Assembly: GCA_001464795.1 (NCBI GenBank) | Contig: LNEB01000004.1 | Coordinates: forward strand, 1-64,000 | DNA from: Bdellovibrionales bacterium Ga0074139 | Lineage (GTDB): Bacteria; Bdellovibrionota; Bdellovibrionia; Bdellovibrionales; Bdellovibrionaceae | Length of the DNA stretch: 64,000 nucleotides | Direction: 5' to 3' | Part shown: positions 56,260-64,000 of the stretch, one piece after another | Layout of the letters: every line of letters starts with the position of its first letter | Position numbering within the stretch: the stretch's first letter is position 1 | Translations under genes and position numbers: made by a program | The notes under the pieces: model-generated | Seen by the model: the letters and a program-made list of their open reading frames with translations, nothing else | The model's database searches: none | What the model was told of the DNA's origin: nothing

Positions 56260-57525
56260 TTGACTAAATCTGCTCAAATTCACGAATCAGAAAGAGCCCT
56301 TGTCATCGGAGTCGGCCTCAAAAGCGATCCCATCATTGAAATCAAAGAAAATTTACTGGAACTTGAAGATCTGGTTCGAGCGGCCGGCGGTGAAATTGTT
56401 GGCTCATTGATCCAAACCCTGCCCGCTTGGAATCCTGCCACACTGATTGGCACAGGTAAAGTTCAAGAAATCGCTGAAATGGTGCAGGAATCCCAAGCTA
56501 AAGTGGTGGTTGTGGACCATCAGCTGACTGGTGTGCAAACAAGAAACCTAGAGCAGACCACGAAGGCCCGTGTGATTGATCGCAATCAATTAATCTTGGA
56601 TATTTTTGCACGTCGAGCACAAACTTTTGAAGGAAAACTTCAAGTAGAACTTGCACAGTTACTGGATCAAATGCCCCGAATGGTTGATGCCTGGCATGGC
56701 TCGCTTTCAAGACAAGGCGGCGGTATCGGCACTCGCGGTCCTGGTGAAACTGCCATTGAAAATGATAGACGCCGTATCCGCGAAAGAGTTTCCATCATTA
56801 AAAAGAAGCTGGAACAGGTTCGAAAAAACCGAGCCCAGTACCGACAATCTAGAAAGCGTCATGAAGTTCCAAGCTTTGCTTTAATTGGATACACCAACTC
56901 AGGAAAAAGCTCTTTACTGAATCGCCTGACGGGTGCCCAAGTCATGGTGAAAAACCAAGTGTTTGCAACCTTGGATCCCACAACTCGAAAAGTTTTTTTA
57001 CCTGATGGCCCGCCTGCTGTTGTGACTGACACCGTGGGATTTATTCGAAAACTTCCCACTCAACTAATTGAGGCTTTTAAAGCCACTTTGGAAGAATCCG
57101 CAGAAGCTGATGTTTTAATTCATGTGGTAGATCTTTCATCGCCCAATATGCTAAGGCAAATTGAAGTTGTGGAAAGCTTGATGAAAGAATTTAACTGGCA
57201 AGATAAAAAAGTTTTACATGTTTTTAATAAAGTCGATATCGCAGCCATTGAAAAACAGTTTCAAGTCAGAGAATTTCCCCGAGTCTTTGTTAGTGCCGCT
57301 AACGGCCAAGGGGTCGAGAGTTTAAAGAAGATGATGGTGGATATGATTCAAGATCTCCACACCTCAGTTGAACTTTATTTTAGACGCGATCAAGAACACA
57401 AAATTTATGATCTGAACCGCGAAGTGAAAATCATTAAAAAGGAAACAGCTTCTGAAGGCAGCGTTTGTCATGCTCAGATGACACCGGCTCAATTGGCTAA
57501 GTGGCGAGAGTATTTAGTTAAGTAA
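56260..57525 (+). CDS. hflX: Ribosome-associated GTPase HflX
   Basis: 421 residues. N-terminal HflX domain (LIGTGKVQEI, QLTGVQTRNLEQ), a Gly-rich linker (SRQGGGIGTRGPGET), coiled coil, then a G domain (GYTNSGKSS, FATLDPTTR, DTVGFIRKLP and NKVD). It splits stalled 70S ribosomes. Start is TTG 56260 with GGAGGG about a dozen bases upstream. Single gene. Confidence 0.94.
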   Translation: MTKSAQIHESERALVIGVGLKSDPIIEIKENLLELEDLVRAAGGEIVGSLIQTLPAWNPATLIGTGKVQEIAEMVQESQAKVVVVDHQLTGVQTRNLEQTTKARVIDRNQLILDIFARRAQTFEGKLQVELAQLLDQMPRMVDAWHGSLSRQGGGIGTRGPGETAIENDRRRIRERVSIIKKKLEQVRKNRAQYRQSRKRHEVPSFALIGYTNSGKSSLLNRLTGAQVMVKNQVFATLDPTTRKVFLPDGPPAVVTDTVGFIRKLPTQLIEAFKATLEESAEADVLIHVVDLSSPNMLRQIEVVESLMKEFNWQDKKVLHVFNKVDIAAIEKQFQVREFPRVFVSAANGQGVESLKKMMVDMIQDLHTSVELYFRRDQEHKIYDLNREVKIIKKETASEGSVCHAQMTPAQLAKWREYLVK

Positions 57526-57623
57526 CAAATATTTTGAACTGACCAAATGCTAGACACAGCGACCACCATTATCTCAAACTCAAACGATCTGTAATGGTCT
57601 TGAAATCGCACTGTTTAAGACTT

Positions 57624-58577
57624 ATGAAAAACTTAAAAAATGGCCTCCTAGCACTACTTATACTTCAAATAACTTCAGCTTATTCATTGGCCGATCAACC
57701 TCAATTGATCATCAAGCATTATCCCTTTAATAAATCACTTAACATGAGCACTGTTTATGAGGTCACACATTTACCTATAGAAAAGCTTGTTCCCTATATT
57801 CAAAATAAAAACGTTGATATTAAAATAGTTGTCTCTGCTACAGATCGCGATCAAAAAAATCCATTTTTAAGAAATTTAGAAAAAGTAAACACAGATATTT
57901 TACCGCAAATCGAGTTTGATGAGGAAACCGATGGTATGATGATCTCAAAAGATAACTCTTGCTGTGATTTCAACAAAGACACCATTATCGTTCGTGATAA
58001 TGCAAGCCTCTACACCCTCATTCACGAGTTCCTACACTCTCAGATTCGAACTCAAAATAGAAATGGAGATAGAATCGGGCAAACATTTGCTACAAATCAC
58101 AGAACACTCAATTTTCGACAGCAAAAGATCTTCCAAGACTCCATCAGACTTGTCGACAGCCGATGGAGAAGAGATTTGCTTTCAGCCTCTCAAGATTATG
58201 CTGATTTGTTATATGCTAAAATTCAAGAAAGCCATGCTGAAGAAGCTATTATTGAAAAAGAATTATCTCGTTACATAGATTCAAAAAGCCCCTATTTTGA
58301 ACCCAAAAGAACAAAAGATGGACTTCAGTACGGAGAGAATACTGTTAATAATGCTATCGACCTCTATAACTACATTCGTCAAGTTTTGATCGTTTCCAAG
58401 GGCAATGTTTTAAGATTCCGGGACGAAATTAAAAACAATATTTTGCTCCCCGAGTACTCTAATGATTTAAGCGAAGAACAAGCTCAAGACTTTGCTAAGC
58501 AAACCGATCAAATACTTGAATCACTTAAGAAAGCTGAAGTTGAAATAATTAAATTAAAAGAATTCTATTCTAAATAA
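57624..58577 (+). CDS. Secreted HExxH metalloprotease-like protein
   Basis: 317 residues from ATG 57624, with a signal peptide (MKNLKNGLLALLILQ...SAYS). HExxH is HEFLH (in LIHEFLHSQI), and a possible third ligand is the Glu in ESHAEEAI. A CC pair (NSCCDF) may form a disulfide. The rest is helical. Family not recognised. Zinc binding is inferred from the motif. A longer frame begins at 57594. Confidence 0.72.
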   Translation: MKNLKNGLLALLILQITSAYSLADQPQLIIKHYPFNKSLNMSTVYEVTHLPIEKLVPYIQNKNVDIKIVVSATDRDQKNPFLRNLEKVNTDILPQIEFDEETDGMMISKDNSCCDFNKDTIIVRDNASLYTLIHEFLHSQIRTQNRNGDRIGQTFATNHRTLNFRQQKIFQDSIRLVDSRWRRDLLSASQDYADLLYAKIQESHAEEAIIEKELSRYIDSKSPYFEPKRTKDGLQYGENTVNNAIDLYNYIRQVLIVSKGNVLRFRDEIKNNILLPEYSNDLSEEQAQDFAKQTDQILESLKKAEVEIIKLKEFYSK

Positions 58578-58584
58578 ACGTTTT

Positions 58585-59637
58585 TTACTCACCCCAAACA
58601 GCTTTTAGCCGAGCATCCCTACCACAGGATTTACGGTAGTACTGATAGCGAATGGGATTTTTTTTGTAGTAGTCTTGATGGTAATCTTCAGCTGAATAAA
58701 AAACACTTGTAGGCTCGAGGGCTACGAAAATTTCACCTTTTAATTGACCTGATTTTATCAGCTCAGATTTTGATTTTTCAAAAAGAGCTTTTTCCTCTTC
58801 ATTGGAATAATAAACAGCTGCTGTGTAATGAACACCCTTATCACAGAACTGTCCTTTTGCATCATAGGGATCTATGTTCTTCCAAAAAATCTCTAGTAAT
58901 TTTTCATACTTCAACTTTGTAGCATCATAGGTCACTTCCACCACTTCCCTATGCCCTGTACCACCCTTTGAAACAGCTTCATAACTAGGATTTTTTAGTG
59001 CCCCACCCGAGTATCCCGAAACAACACTGATAATTCCTAAGTTTTCATATTTCTCAAAATCTTTTTCAATGCACCAAAAGCAACCGGCAGCAAAAATAGC
59101 TTTTTTAGTTTTTTTTTCAGATTGAGGTTTGCGTTCTTTAAACAAGGGTAGGAATTGTCCATAGCCTAATTTTTCTAAATCTTGAACTGGAATAAACCGC
59201 ATGGCGGCTGAGTTCATACAGTATCTGAGCCCTGTGGGTTTAGGCCCATCATTAAACACATGTCCCAAATGAGAATCAGCATATTTACTTCTGACTTCTG
59301 TGCGTACAGAAAAAAGACTTCGATCTTCTTTTTCTACTAAATTTTCTTTTACCAGAGGTTGATAAAAACTAGGCCATCCGGATTTAGAATCATACTTATG
59401 AAGTGAGCTAAATAAAGGTTCACCCGAGACAATATCAACATAAATCCCCTCATCTTTATTTTGATCATACTCATTTTTAAATGGAGGTTCTGTGCCTTCA
59501 TGCTGGGTCACTTGATACTGCATGGAGGTCAGAGTTTTTTTAAGCTCAGCATCACTCGGCTTTTTAAATTTTTTTGCGTCCCATGAGTGAGCTTGCAAGG
59601 TTAAAAAAAGGCCTAAGGTCAGAATTAATTGAGTCAT
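58585..59637 (-). CDS. msrAB: Exported methionine sulfoxide reductase MsrB-MsrA fusion
   Basis: 350 residues with a signal peptide ([18 protein letters not shown]). MsrB comes first (about 25-160; [17 protein letters not shown], catalytic Cys140 in [11 protein letters not shown]) and MsrA second (about 178-345; GCFWC with Cys186, [13 protein letters not shown]). It repairs both sulfoxide epimers of methionine in exported proteins. The zinc CxxC pairs of many MsrB are not evident. The order B-then-A is the reverse of PilB-type fusions, which have A before B. Confidence 0.92.
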   Translation of the reverse strand: MTQLILTLGLFLTLQAHSWDAKKFKKPSDAELKKTLTSMQYQVTQHEGTEPPFKNEYDQNKDEGIYVDIVSGEPLFSSLHKYDSKSGWPSFYQPLVKENLVEKEDRSLFSVRTEVRSKYADSHLGHVFNDGPKPTGLRYCMNSAAMRFIPVQDLEKLGYGQFLPLFKERKPQSEKKTKKAIFAAGCFWCIEKDFEKYENLGIISVVSGYSGGALKNPSYEAVSKGGTGHREVVEVTYDATKLKYEKLLEIFWKNIDPYDAKGQFCDKGVHYTAAVYYSNEEEKALFEKSKSELIKSGQLKGEIFVALEPTSVFYSAEDYHQDYYKKNPIRYQYYRKSCGRDARLKAVWGE

Positions 59638-59724
59638 ATTGGCTCCTAGTAGAAACAGTCTGTGTTTAAAGGCTCCTGATTATTACACTTGCTTAAAAAT
59701 CAAAAACCTGTTTCCAATCCATAG

Positions 59725-60453
59725 ATGCTAAGTTCACTCTTAAGTTTATTCCTCAGTCCTGTTTTCGCAAACGAAATTCATTTAAAAACAGCAGGATCTG
59801 CCAAATCCCAATCTGTTGTTTTTGTCCATGGCTCACCAGGAACCTGGCAGGCTTGGGAAGAGTATCTAAATGACTCAGATCTTAAAAAAAACTTTTTTCT
59901 TATAGCTGTGGACCGGCCTGGGTTTGGCAAATCAGGTTCAGGACAATTTGAACCCTCATTGGATATCCAAGCTGAAAAAATTTTGTCAGCCGTTCAATCT
60001 CTGGCAAATGATCAAAAAATGATTCTGGTGGGTCACTCGTTTGGCGGCCCCGTCATACTCAAAATGGCAATGAAATACCCCCAGCAAATTAAAAAAATAA
60101 TTTTGGTTTCATCACCGGCTGATCCAGAATTGGAAAAACTCACTTGGTATCAAAAATTAGGACTAAGCCCAATGATCAGTTGGGCGCTACCTAAAGCTCT
60201 TTATTCTTGTGTTCATGAAATTGAAGCTTTAAAGCTTGAGCTTGAAAAGATGCAAGACCATTGGAGTGAAATCCAAGCTCAAGTTATCATTCTTCACGGA
60301 AAAAAAGACTCTCTAGTGCCTGTGGAAAATGTGAGTTTTATGCTACAAAAAATTCCCAAGGAATTATTGAAATCAGTGGTCATTTTTGAAAAAGGAAATC
60401 ATTTTCTTCCCTGGAATCAGAAGGAAGAAATTATTAAGGCCATTACTTTTTAA
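59725..60453 (+). CDS. Exported alpha/beta hydrolase
   Basis: 242 residues with a short signal peptide (MLSSLLSLFLSPVFA). Core motifs: HGSPGTWQAW, DRPGFGKSG, nucleophile elbow GHSFGGP, acid in HGKKDSLVP and His in GNHFLPW. Typical small esterase or haloalkane-type hydrolase, substrate unknown. Its end overlaps the small convergent ORF at 60443. Confidence 0.87.
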   Translation: MLSSLLSLFLSPVFANEIHLKTAGSAKSQSVVFVHGSPGTWQAWEEYLNDSDLKKNFFLIAVDRPGFGKSGSGQFEPSLDIQAEKILSAVQSLANDQKMILVGHSFGGPVILKMAMKYPQQIKKIILVSSPADPELEKLTWYQKLGLSPMISWALPKALYSCVHEIEALKLELEKMQDHWSEIQAQVIILHGKKDSLVPVENVSFMLQKIPKELLKSVVIFEKGNHFLPWNQKEEIIKAITF

Positions 60454-60622
60454 GTTGTGATTTTATAATTTTTAATTCCTCAAGGGTGGCTAATTCTCCT
60501 GCTTTTTTTAAATCCAAAAATAATTCGAGAGCTTTTTGATGAGCTTCGATACGTTGCTCATAAGTAAGGCTTAGTTTTTCGATTATAGCTGAAATATGAA
60601 GCTGACTTTGATCATCTGTCAT
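60443..60622 (-). CDS. Small cytosolic helical protein (59 residues)
   Basis: An ORF from ATG 60622 to TAA 60443 that encodes a predominantly charged helical protein (MTDDQSQLHISAIIEK...) with Leu/Glu/Lys heptad-like spacing, suggesting a coiled coil. It fills an otherwise empty 215-bp gap between a hydrolase and a thioesterase. The ribosome site is weak. Its coding appearance is good, but the family is unknown. Confidence 0.5.
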   Translation of the reverse strand: MTDDQSQLHISAIIEKLSLTYEQRIEAHQKALELFLDLKKAGELATLEELKIIKSQLKK

Positions 60623-60668
60623 GTTTAAGAAAATTACACAAAAAAGAGGCGTAATTCCATAAAAATTA

Positions 60669-61157
60669 TCAACCCAGCTGCTTGTACTTTTCTTTTCGTT
60701 TTAATCGATCGGCCCTACGAAGTTCAGCTTCTTGGAAGCGCCGCTTTTGATCAACAGTCTCTGCAAGTAGTGGTGGAACAGCTGTGGGCTTGCCATCAGA
60801 GCCTAAAGCCACAAAGGTCAAATAAGCAGAAGCGGTATGAAAACTTTCTCCTGTTTTAGGGTTTTCACTTTGCACACGAACGCCCACTTCCATGGAAGAT
60901 CTTGAGACATAATTAATGCTGGCTTTTAGATTCACAACCCAGCCTTTATAAATCGGTGCTAAAAAATGCAGCTCATCGATGCTGGCGGTGACGACTTCTT
61001 TTTGTGAATGTCTTTGAGCACAAATGGCACCTGCGATATCAATCCAGGACATGACAGTCCCACCGAAAACGGTGTCGAGAGCATTTGTGTGAGAGGGTAA
61101 AACAAGTTGGGTCATGACCACTTCAGAAGCTTTTACAGTTCTTGCTTCCATGATCAT
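60669..61157 (-). CDS. Acyl-CoA thioesterase (hotdog, YciA-like)
   Basis: About 162 residues. Hotdog-fold signature TNALDTVFGGTVMSWIDIAG, catalytic Asp in DIAGA, and HFLAPIYKG. Hydrolyses acyl-CoA thioesters in the cytosol. Start at ATG 61157 (MIMEARTV) or 61151; GGGGGTC precedes the former. A TTG at 61166 is also in frame. The C-terminal tail is basic (RADRLKRKEKYK). Confidence 0.87.
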   Translation of the reverse strand: MIMEARTVKASEVVMTQLVLPSHTNALDTVFGGTVMSWIDIAGAICAQRHSQKEVVTASIDELHFLAPIYKGWVVNLKASINYVSRSSMEVGVRVQSENPKTGESFHTASAYLTFVALGSDGKPTAVPPLLAETVDQKRRFQEAELRRADRLKRKEKYKQLG

Positions 61158-61198
61158 GACCCCCAAATAGTATCAGAACTTAATACGAGACTAGAGTC

Positions 61199-61597
61199 TT
61201 ACAGTCCGCCCATTCCAATATCTGAATTTCCATTTCCGTTCGTACCATTACCCGTTACATTTCTGTTAATTCCAGATCCGGGAAGAGTCGTTACTGTCGA
61301 ACTTCCTGCAGGAATCGTTTGAGTATAAGTATTTTGTTGAGCTGCTTGCGCGGCACTTGCTTCCACTCGTGCTTCGCTTTCCACGAAACCGAGGTGAGGT
61401 AAACACCATACGATTAATTGCGCTCGCGATTTTACATTCATCTTCTTATAGATGTTTGTAAGATGAAATTTAACCGTCTTTTCTGTAACGAAAAGTTGGT
61501 TGGCCACTTCCTTGTTGGAGAGTCCTTTCGAAACGAGTTCAGCCACTTCGGCCTCACGATTCGATAAACCCTTCTGTATCAGGACATCTCTGAGCAT
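61199..61597 (-). CDS. LuxR-type HTH regulator with Asn-Gly-rich tail
   Basis: 132 residues. HTH domain at about 10-65 (GLSNREAEVAELV, NKEVANQLFVTEKTVKFHL and SRAQLI) with no receiver. The tail (about 75-132) has an Ala/Gln-rich part and ends in an NGTNGNGNSD-type Asn-Gly segment like the protein at 1-1453. Strong ribosome site AGGAGGAG. Probably a DNA-binding regulator that may form part of a larger complex through its tail. Confidence 0.85.
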   Translation of the reverse strand: MLRDVLIQKGLSNREAEVAELVSKGLSNKEVANQLFVTEKTVKFHLTNIYKKMNVKSRAQLIVWCLPHLGFVESEARVEASAAQAAQQNTYTQTIPAGSSTVTTLPGSGINRNVTGNGTNGNGNSDIGMGGL

Positions 61598-61877
61598 CCT
61601 TGCTCCTCCTGTAAGTTGTTATTGTTGAACCTTATAATTTATATTTGAGCCACGTCCTTAGTTAAGAACCATCACTGGTCCTTCCGGGTTAAAAGACCTG
61701 AAAATCTTTTAATTCGTCTAATCGCGAGACACCACACCTGTATTTAAGTCTGACAGAAAAAAACCCAGGCTGGCAAGAGGTCTATGCTTCAAGTTTTTTA
61801 AAACTAGACCGAAAAGAGAGTGTACTAAGACAATTTCGCTAACAAAGACTCTTTAACAGAGGCAAAGGATAAATATT

Positions 61878-62300
61878 ATGTTTCCCAAAGAGACCAAATT
61901 CCTAGTGATCGACGATTTTGCGACAATGCGAAAAATAATTAAAAAGGTCCTGTCTGAGCTTGGCTACACCAATGTGACAGAAGCTGATGATGGAGCTACA
62001 GGCTGGCCCTTGATTCAACAGGCCCATGCCAGCAATGAACCTTTTCAGTTTGTGATCTCGGACTGGAATATGCCTCAAATGCAAGGCATCGACTTACTTA
62101 AGCACTGCCGTGCTGATGCCAGGTTCAAAGCCCTACCCTTCATGCTTGTCACTGCAGAAAGTGAACAAAAACAAATACTAGAAGCTGCTAAGGCTGGAGT
62201 TTCTAACTACGTGGTGAAACCCTTTAATTCTGTGACTCTGAAACAGAAATTAGAGCAAGTTTACGCCAAGGTTTCAACATCAACAGCTAAAGCCGCTTAA
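61878..62300 (+). CDS. cheY: CheY-like response regulator
   Basis: 140 residues. Acidic pocket Asp12/Asp13, phosphoacceptor Asp62 in VISDWNMP, Thr92 in LVTAES and Lys114 in VVKPF. The segment DWNMPQMQGIDLL is close to CheY that binds FliM. It is followed by a CheX-type phosphatase after 27 bases, so it is part of the chemotaxis system. Divergent from the LuxR-type gene with 280 bases between. Confidence 0.92.
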   Translation: MFPKETKFLVIDDFATMRKIIKKVLSELGYTNVTEADDGATGWPLIQQAHASNEPFQFVISDWNMPQMQGIDLLKHCRADARFKALPFMLVTAESEQKQILEAAKAGVSNYVVKPFNSVTLKQKLEQVYAKVSTSTAKAA

Positions 62301-62327
62301 ACCACGTTAAGCAGAATCGAGTTTTTC

Positions 62328-62825
62328 ATGGGCGCACCAAAACTAGAGGGTCATCCATTATTTGAAAAGAAAACCATAGAGGCTTTTATCAAAGGTATCC
62401 AAGACACTCTTGGAACCATGGCTTCCACCACAGTTAAAAATGGTAGACCCCACATCGAAAATCATTTTGAAATGAAAGGTGATGTGGCAGCGATCGTGGG
62501 CCTTGTGGCTCCTCCGCTAAAAGGAAATTTTATTATTTCTTTCACCAAACAGGCCATGCTGCAGATCTATAAAAATATGCTGGGCGAAGAGCCAGGTGAA
62601 ATTAATTCGGAAGTGAAAGATGCCATTGGCGAGATCGCCAATATGGTTTATGGATCATCAAAAACACTACTTAATCAAGATGGCTACAACTTTCAAATGG
62701 CCTTACCCACTGTGGTACTTGGTGAATATTTCCCAGCTAAGGACCATCAAGGTGTGACGCTGGTCATTCCCTTTAGCTTCGAAAACGATCAGCAACTTTT
62801 CGTGCAAATCACAGTTAATACATAA
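62328..62825 (+). CDS. cheX: CheX-type chemotaxis phosphatase
   Basis: 165 residues. The catalytic pair is Glu102 and Asn105 in GEIANMVYGSSK, in line with the ExxN motif of CheX/CheC/FliY. It removes phosphate from CheY and resets motility signalling. Located right after the cheY-like gene. Confidence 0.9.
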   Translation: MGAPKLEGHPLFEKKTIEAFIKGIQDTLGTMASTTVKNGRPHIENHFEMKGDVAAIVGLVAPPLKGNFIISFTKQAMLQIYKNMLGEEPGEINSEVKDAIGEIANMVYGSSKTLLNQDGYNFQMALPTVVLGEYFPAKDHQGVTLVIPFSFENDQQLFVQITVNT

Positions 62826-62834
62826 ATACAAAAT

Positions 62835-62870
62835 ATCAGCGCTTCCTTTTCTTAGGCGCTGATTTTTTTT
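62835..62870 (+). terminator. Intrinsic terminator of cheY-cheX
   Basis: Stem ATCAGCGC (62835-62842) / GCGCTGAT (62856-62863), loop of 13 bases, then a run of T to 62870. It overlaps the last codons of the convergent gene at 62836. Confidence 0.9.
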
Positions 62871-63063
62871 GCTTTTTTGATTTCTTAATTGATGCGGGTT
62901 CCCGCTTCTTTTTATTCTGCTTTTTAAATTTTTGATCGGTCTTTAAGTACTCCATGGCTACTTTTTTGCCCGTTCGAGGCTTGAGCTTTCCTTCAGAAGT
63001 GGCACAAGATAAAATAATCCCTGAGGCAATCAGGCCTGCGGTTAGAGCTTGAATGAAAGTCAT
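62836..63063 (-). CDS. Small Lys-rich putative lipoprotein
   Basis: 75 residues. Leader MTFIQALTAGLIASGIIL followed by SCATSEGK, a plausible lipobox with Cys20. The rest is extremely Lys/Arg-rich (KKREPASIKKSKKQKK) and should be cationic in the periplasm or on the membrane surface. No family. The 3' end shares the terminator of cheX. Confidence 0.6.
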   Translation of the reverse strand: MTFIQALTAGLIASGIILSCATSEGKLKPRTGKKVAMEYLKTDQKFKKQNKKKREPASIKKSKKQKKSAPKKRKR

Positions 63064-63081
63064 GAAAATTCATCGGAAAAT

Positions 63082-64000
63082 TTAGGTATTAACTTTAAAT
63101 CTCAAGTTGAGATATTCGAAAGCCTGCTGCCTATCACTCCAACCCTGCTCTAACTGCAGTAAGTAAAGCTTTTCTAAAGCACGGCCCAAATCAGCGCCTT
63201 GAAAGTGATCCTTTAAATCATGACCGTTTAATAATGGTTGAGGCAAAGGCCCCATTTCATTTAATTTCTCTTTTAATGAAATCCACTTTGGATTTTGATT
63301 AAGCACTGTGTTGACTACCCAAGCTTTTGTGGGATCATTCCAATCCAGCCTTTGCTGCGAGAATTTTAAATCTAAAAACTGATCCACTTTTTGATAATAA
63401 GCTTGAGCTTTTAAAATATTTTTTTGAATTTCTGAGGAGAGCTTGAACTGAGTCAGTCGCTTTTGAGAATCTTGAAAGCCATACATAACAAAAAAGTAAT
63501 GCAGCCAAATATTTCCTTTACTTACATGCTCAAAATCATTCAGATAGGGCTTTACTAAACCTGGATTTAAAACTTCAGCCATTCCACTTTGCCAAAATAA
63601 CTGAAAAGCTTTTTTTAAATCTTGGCCCTTCCAAAGTTTGTAAATTTCATCAGTGATTCTCTCAGGGCTGACTTTTTTTATACCACCGATGTCTTGCTTC
63701 ATGGCCTTCCATGTTTCGGCCTCAATTTCAAAACCCAGCTGGGAAACAAAGCGAATTAATCTTAAGCGCCTTAGCTCGTCTTCTTGAAATCTTAAAAAAG
63801 GATCCCCCACTGCACGAAGTGTTTTATTTTTTAAATCTGCCAAACCGTCCACAAAATCATACAGAACATCTTGAATGGGATCATAAAAAAGAGCGTTCAC
63901 GGTGAAGTCTCGCCTTTGAGCATCTTCTTTGATGCCCACAAAATTCACTGTTTCAGGCCTTCGACCATCCTTGTAGGGTCCATCTTTACGGAATGTGGCC
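63082..64000 (-). CDS. cca: CCA-adding enzyme/poly(A) polymerase family (5' end outside window)
   Basis: The visible C-terminal part is at least 306 residues. At the window edge the frame reads ATFRKDGPYKDGRRPETV and then RRDFTVNALFYD, a strong class II tRNA nucleotidyltransferase signature; further on are DLKNKTLRAVGDPFLRFQEDELRRLRLIRF and ERITDEI. The start codon lies outside, and the apparent start at 63948 is internal. It adds or repairs the CCA end of tRNA, or acts as poly(A) polymerase. The catalytic Asp pair is beyond the edge. Confidence 0.92.
   Translation of the reverse strand, partial: ATFRKDGPYKDGRRPETVNFVGIKEDAQRRDFTVNALFYDPIQDVLYDFVDGLADLKNKTLRAVGDPFLRFQEDELRRLRLIRFVSQLGFEIEAETWKAMKQDIGGIKKVSPERITDEIYKLWKGQDLKKAFQLFWQSGMAEVLNPGLVKPYLNDFEHVSKGNIWLHYFFVMYGFQDSQKRLTQFKLSSEIQKNILKAQAYYQKVDQFLDLKFSQQRLDWNDPTKAWVVNTVLNQNPKWISLKEKLNEMGPLPQPLLNGHDLKDHFQGADLGRALEKLYLLQLEQGWSDRQQAFEYLNLRFKVNT

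Overview
The window looks like the chromosome of a Gram-negative bacterium of the Bdellovibrionota (Bdellovibrio-like predators), a placement I infer from protein style and do not prove. The DNA is AT-leaning, genes are very tightly packed with many ATGA/TAATG overlaps, and there are many small secreted proteins and lipoproteins. The gene set includes TldD/PmbA, CheY/CheX, a multi-PAS kinase, IcmF, FadI/FadJ and fused MsrB-MsrA. There are no rRNA or tRNA genes, no CRISPR array, no insertion sequence and no prophage that I can see.

Layout. 1-1453 is the front part of a secreted Asn-Gly repeat protein on the minus strand that runs out of the window. 1814-6698 carries a trypsin-like protease, pgi, an unknown membrane-anchored protein and feoAB. 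6849-10473 is a loose patch of small orphan genes. 10506-14995 is a one-carbon block: a PTPS-III-like pterin enzyme, fhs, adhC and fghA, with a QueD-like paralogue head-to-head. 14992-27022 holds an anchored protein, tldD/pmbA, an APP1-type phosphatase, a two-component pair, a hydrolase, psd, an FAD dehydrogenase, a TM2 protein and a DUF2914 protein. 27046-33575 holds a Y-family polymerase, then a remarkable 99-bp perfect inverted repeat, then a glucoamylase-PTS operon (GH15, EIICBA, HPr, Enzyme I). 33657-38554 is an icmF/crotonase/hbd operon. 38637-46056 is cell-envelope material (SH3 protein, PlsC, lipoprotein, an L,D-transpeptidase-like operon). 46182-52167 is fadJ/fadI divergent from maeB. 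52261-64000 has a Cys-repeat and Pro/Arg/Glu-repeat lipoprotein, hydrolases, hflX, msrBA, a thioesterase, a LuxR-type regulator, CheY/CheX and the 3' part of a CCA-adding enzyme.

How the genes may work together. A secreted GH15 enzyme would release glucose from alpha-glucans, the PTS operon would import and phosphorylate it, and pgi would feed it to glycolysis. IcmF, crotonase, Hbd and the FadI/FadJ pair can turn isobutyryl-CoA or fatty acids into acetyl-CoA, with MaeB giving NADPH and pyruvate. AdhC, FghA and Fhs would carry formaldehyde through formate to 10-formyl-tetrahydrofolate, and the PTPS-III-like enzyme could help make the folate.

Most unusual items: (1) a perfect 99-bp inverted repeat (28088-28186 and 28364-28462) around a 177-bp spacer that contains an intrinsic terminator, between the polymerase and the glucoamylase-PTS operon, which could be an invertible switch; (2) a three-copy dispersed gene-end repeat (conserved ~24-nt block plus a GTCCG/CGGAC hairpin); (3) the head-to-head PTPS-III/QueD pair, the QueD copy lacking one zinc ligand; (4) the Asn-Gly repeat protein and a LuxR-type regulator with an Asn-Gly tail; (5) a start codon buried in a terminator-like stem at 41814-41860.
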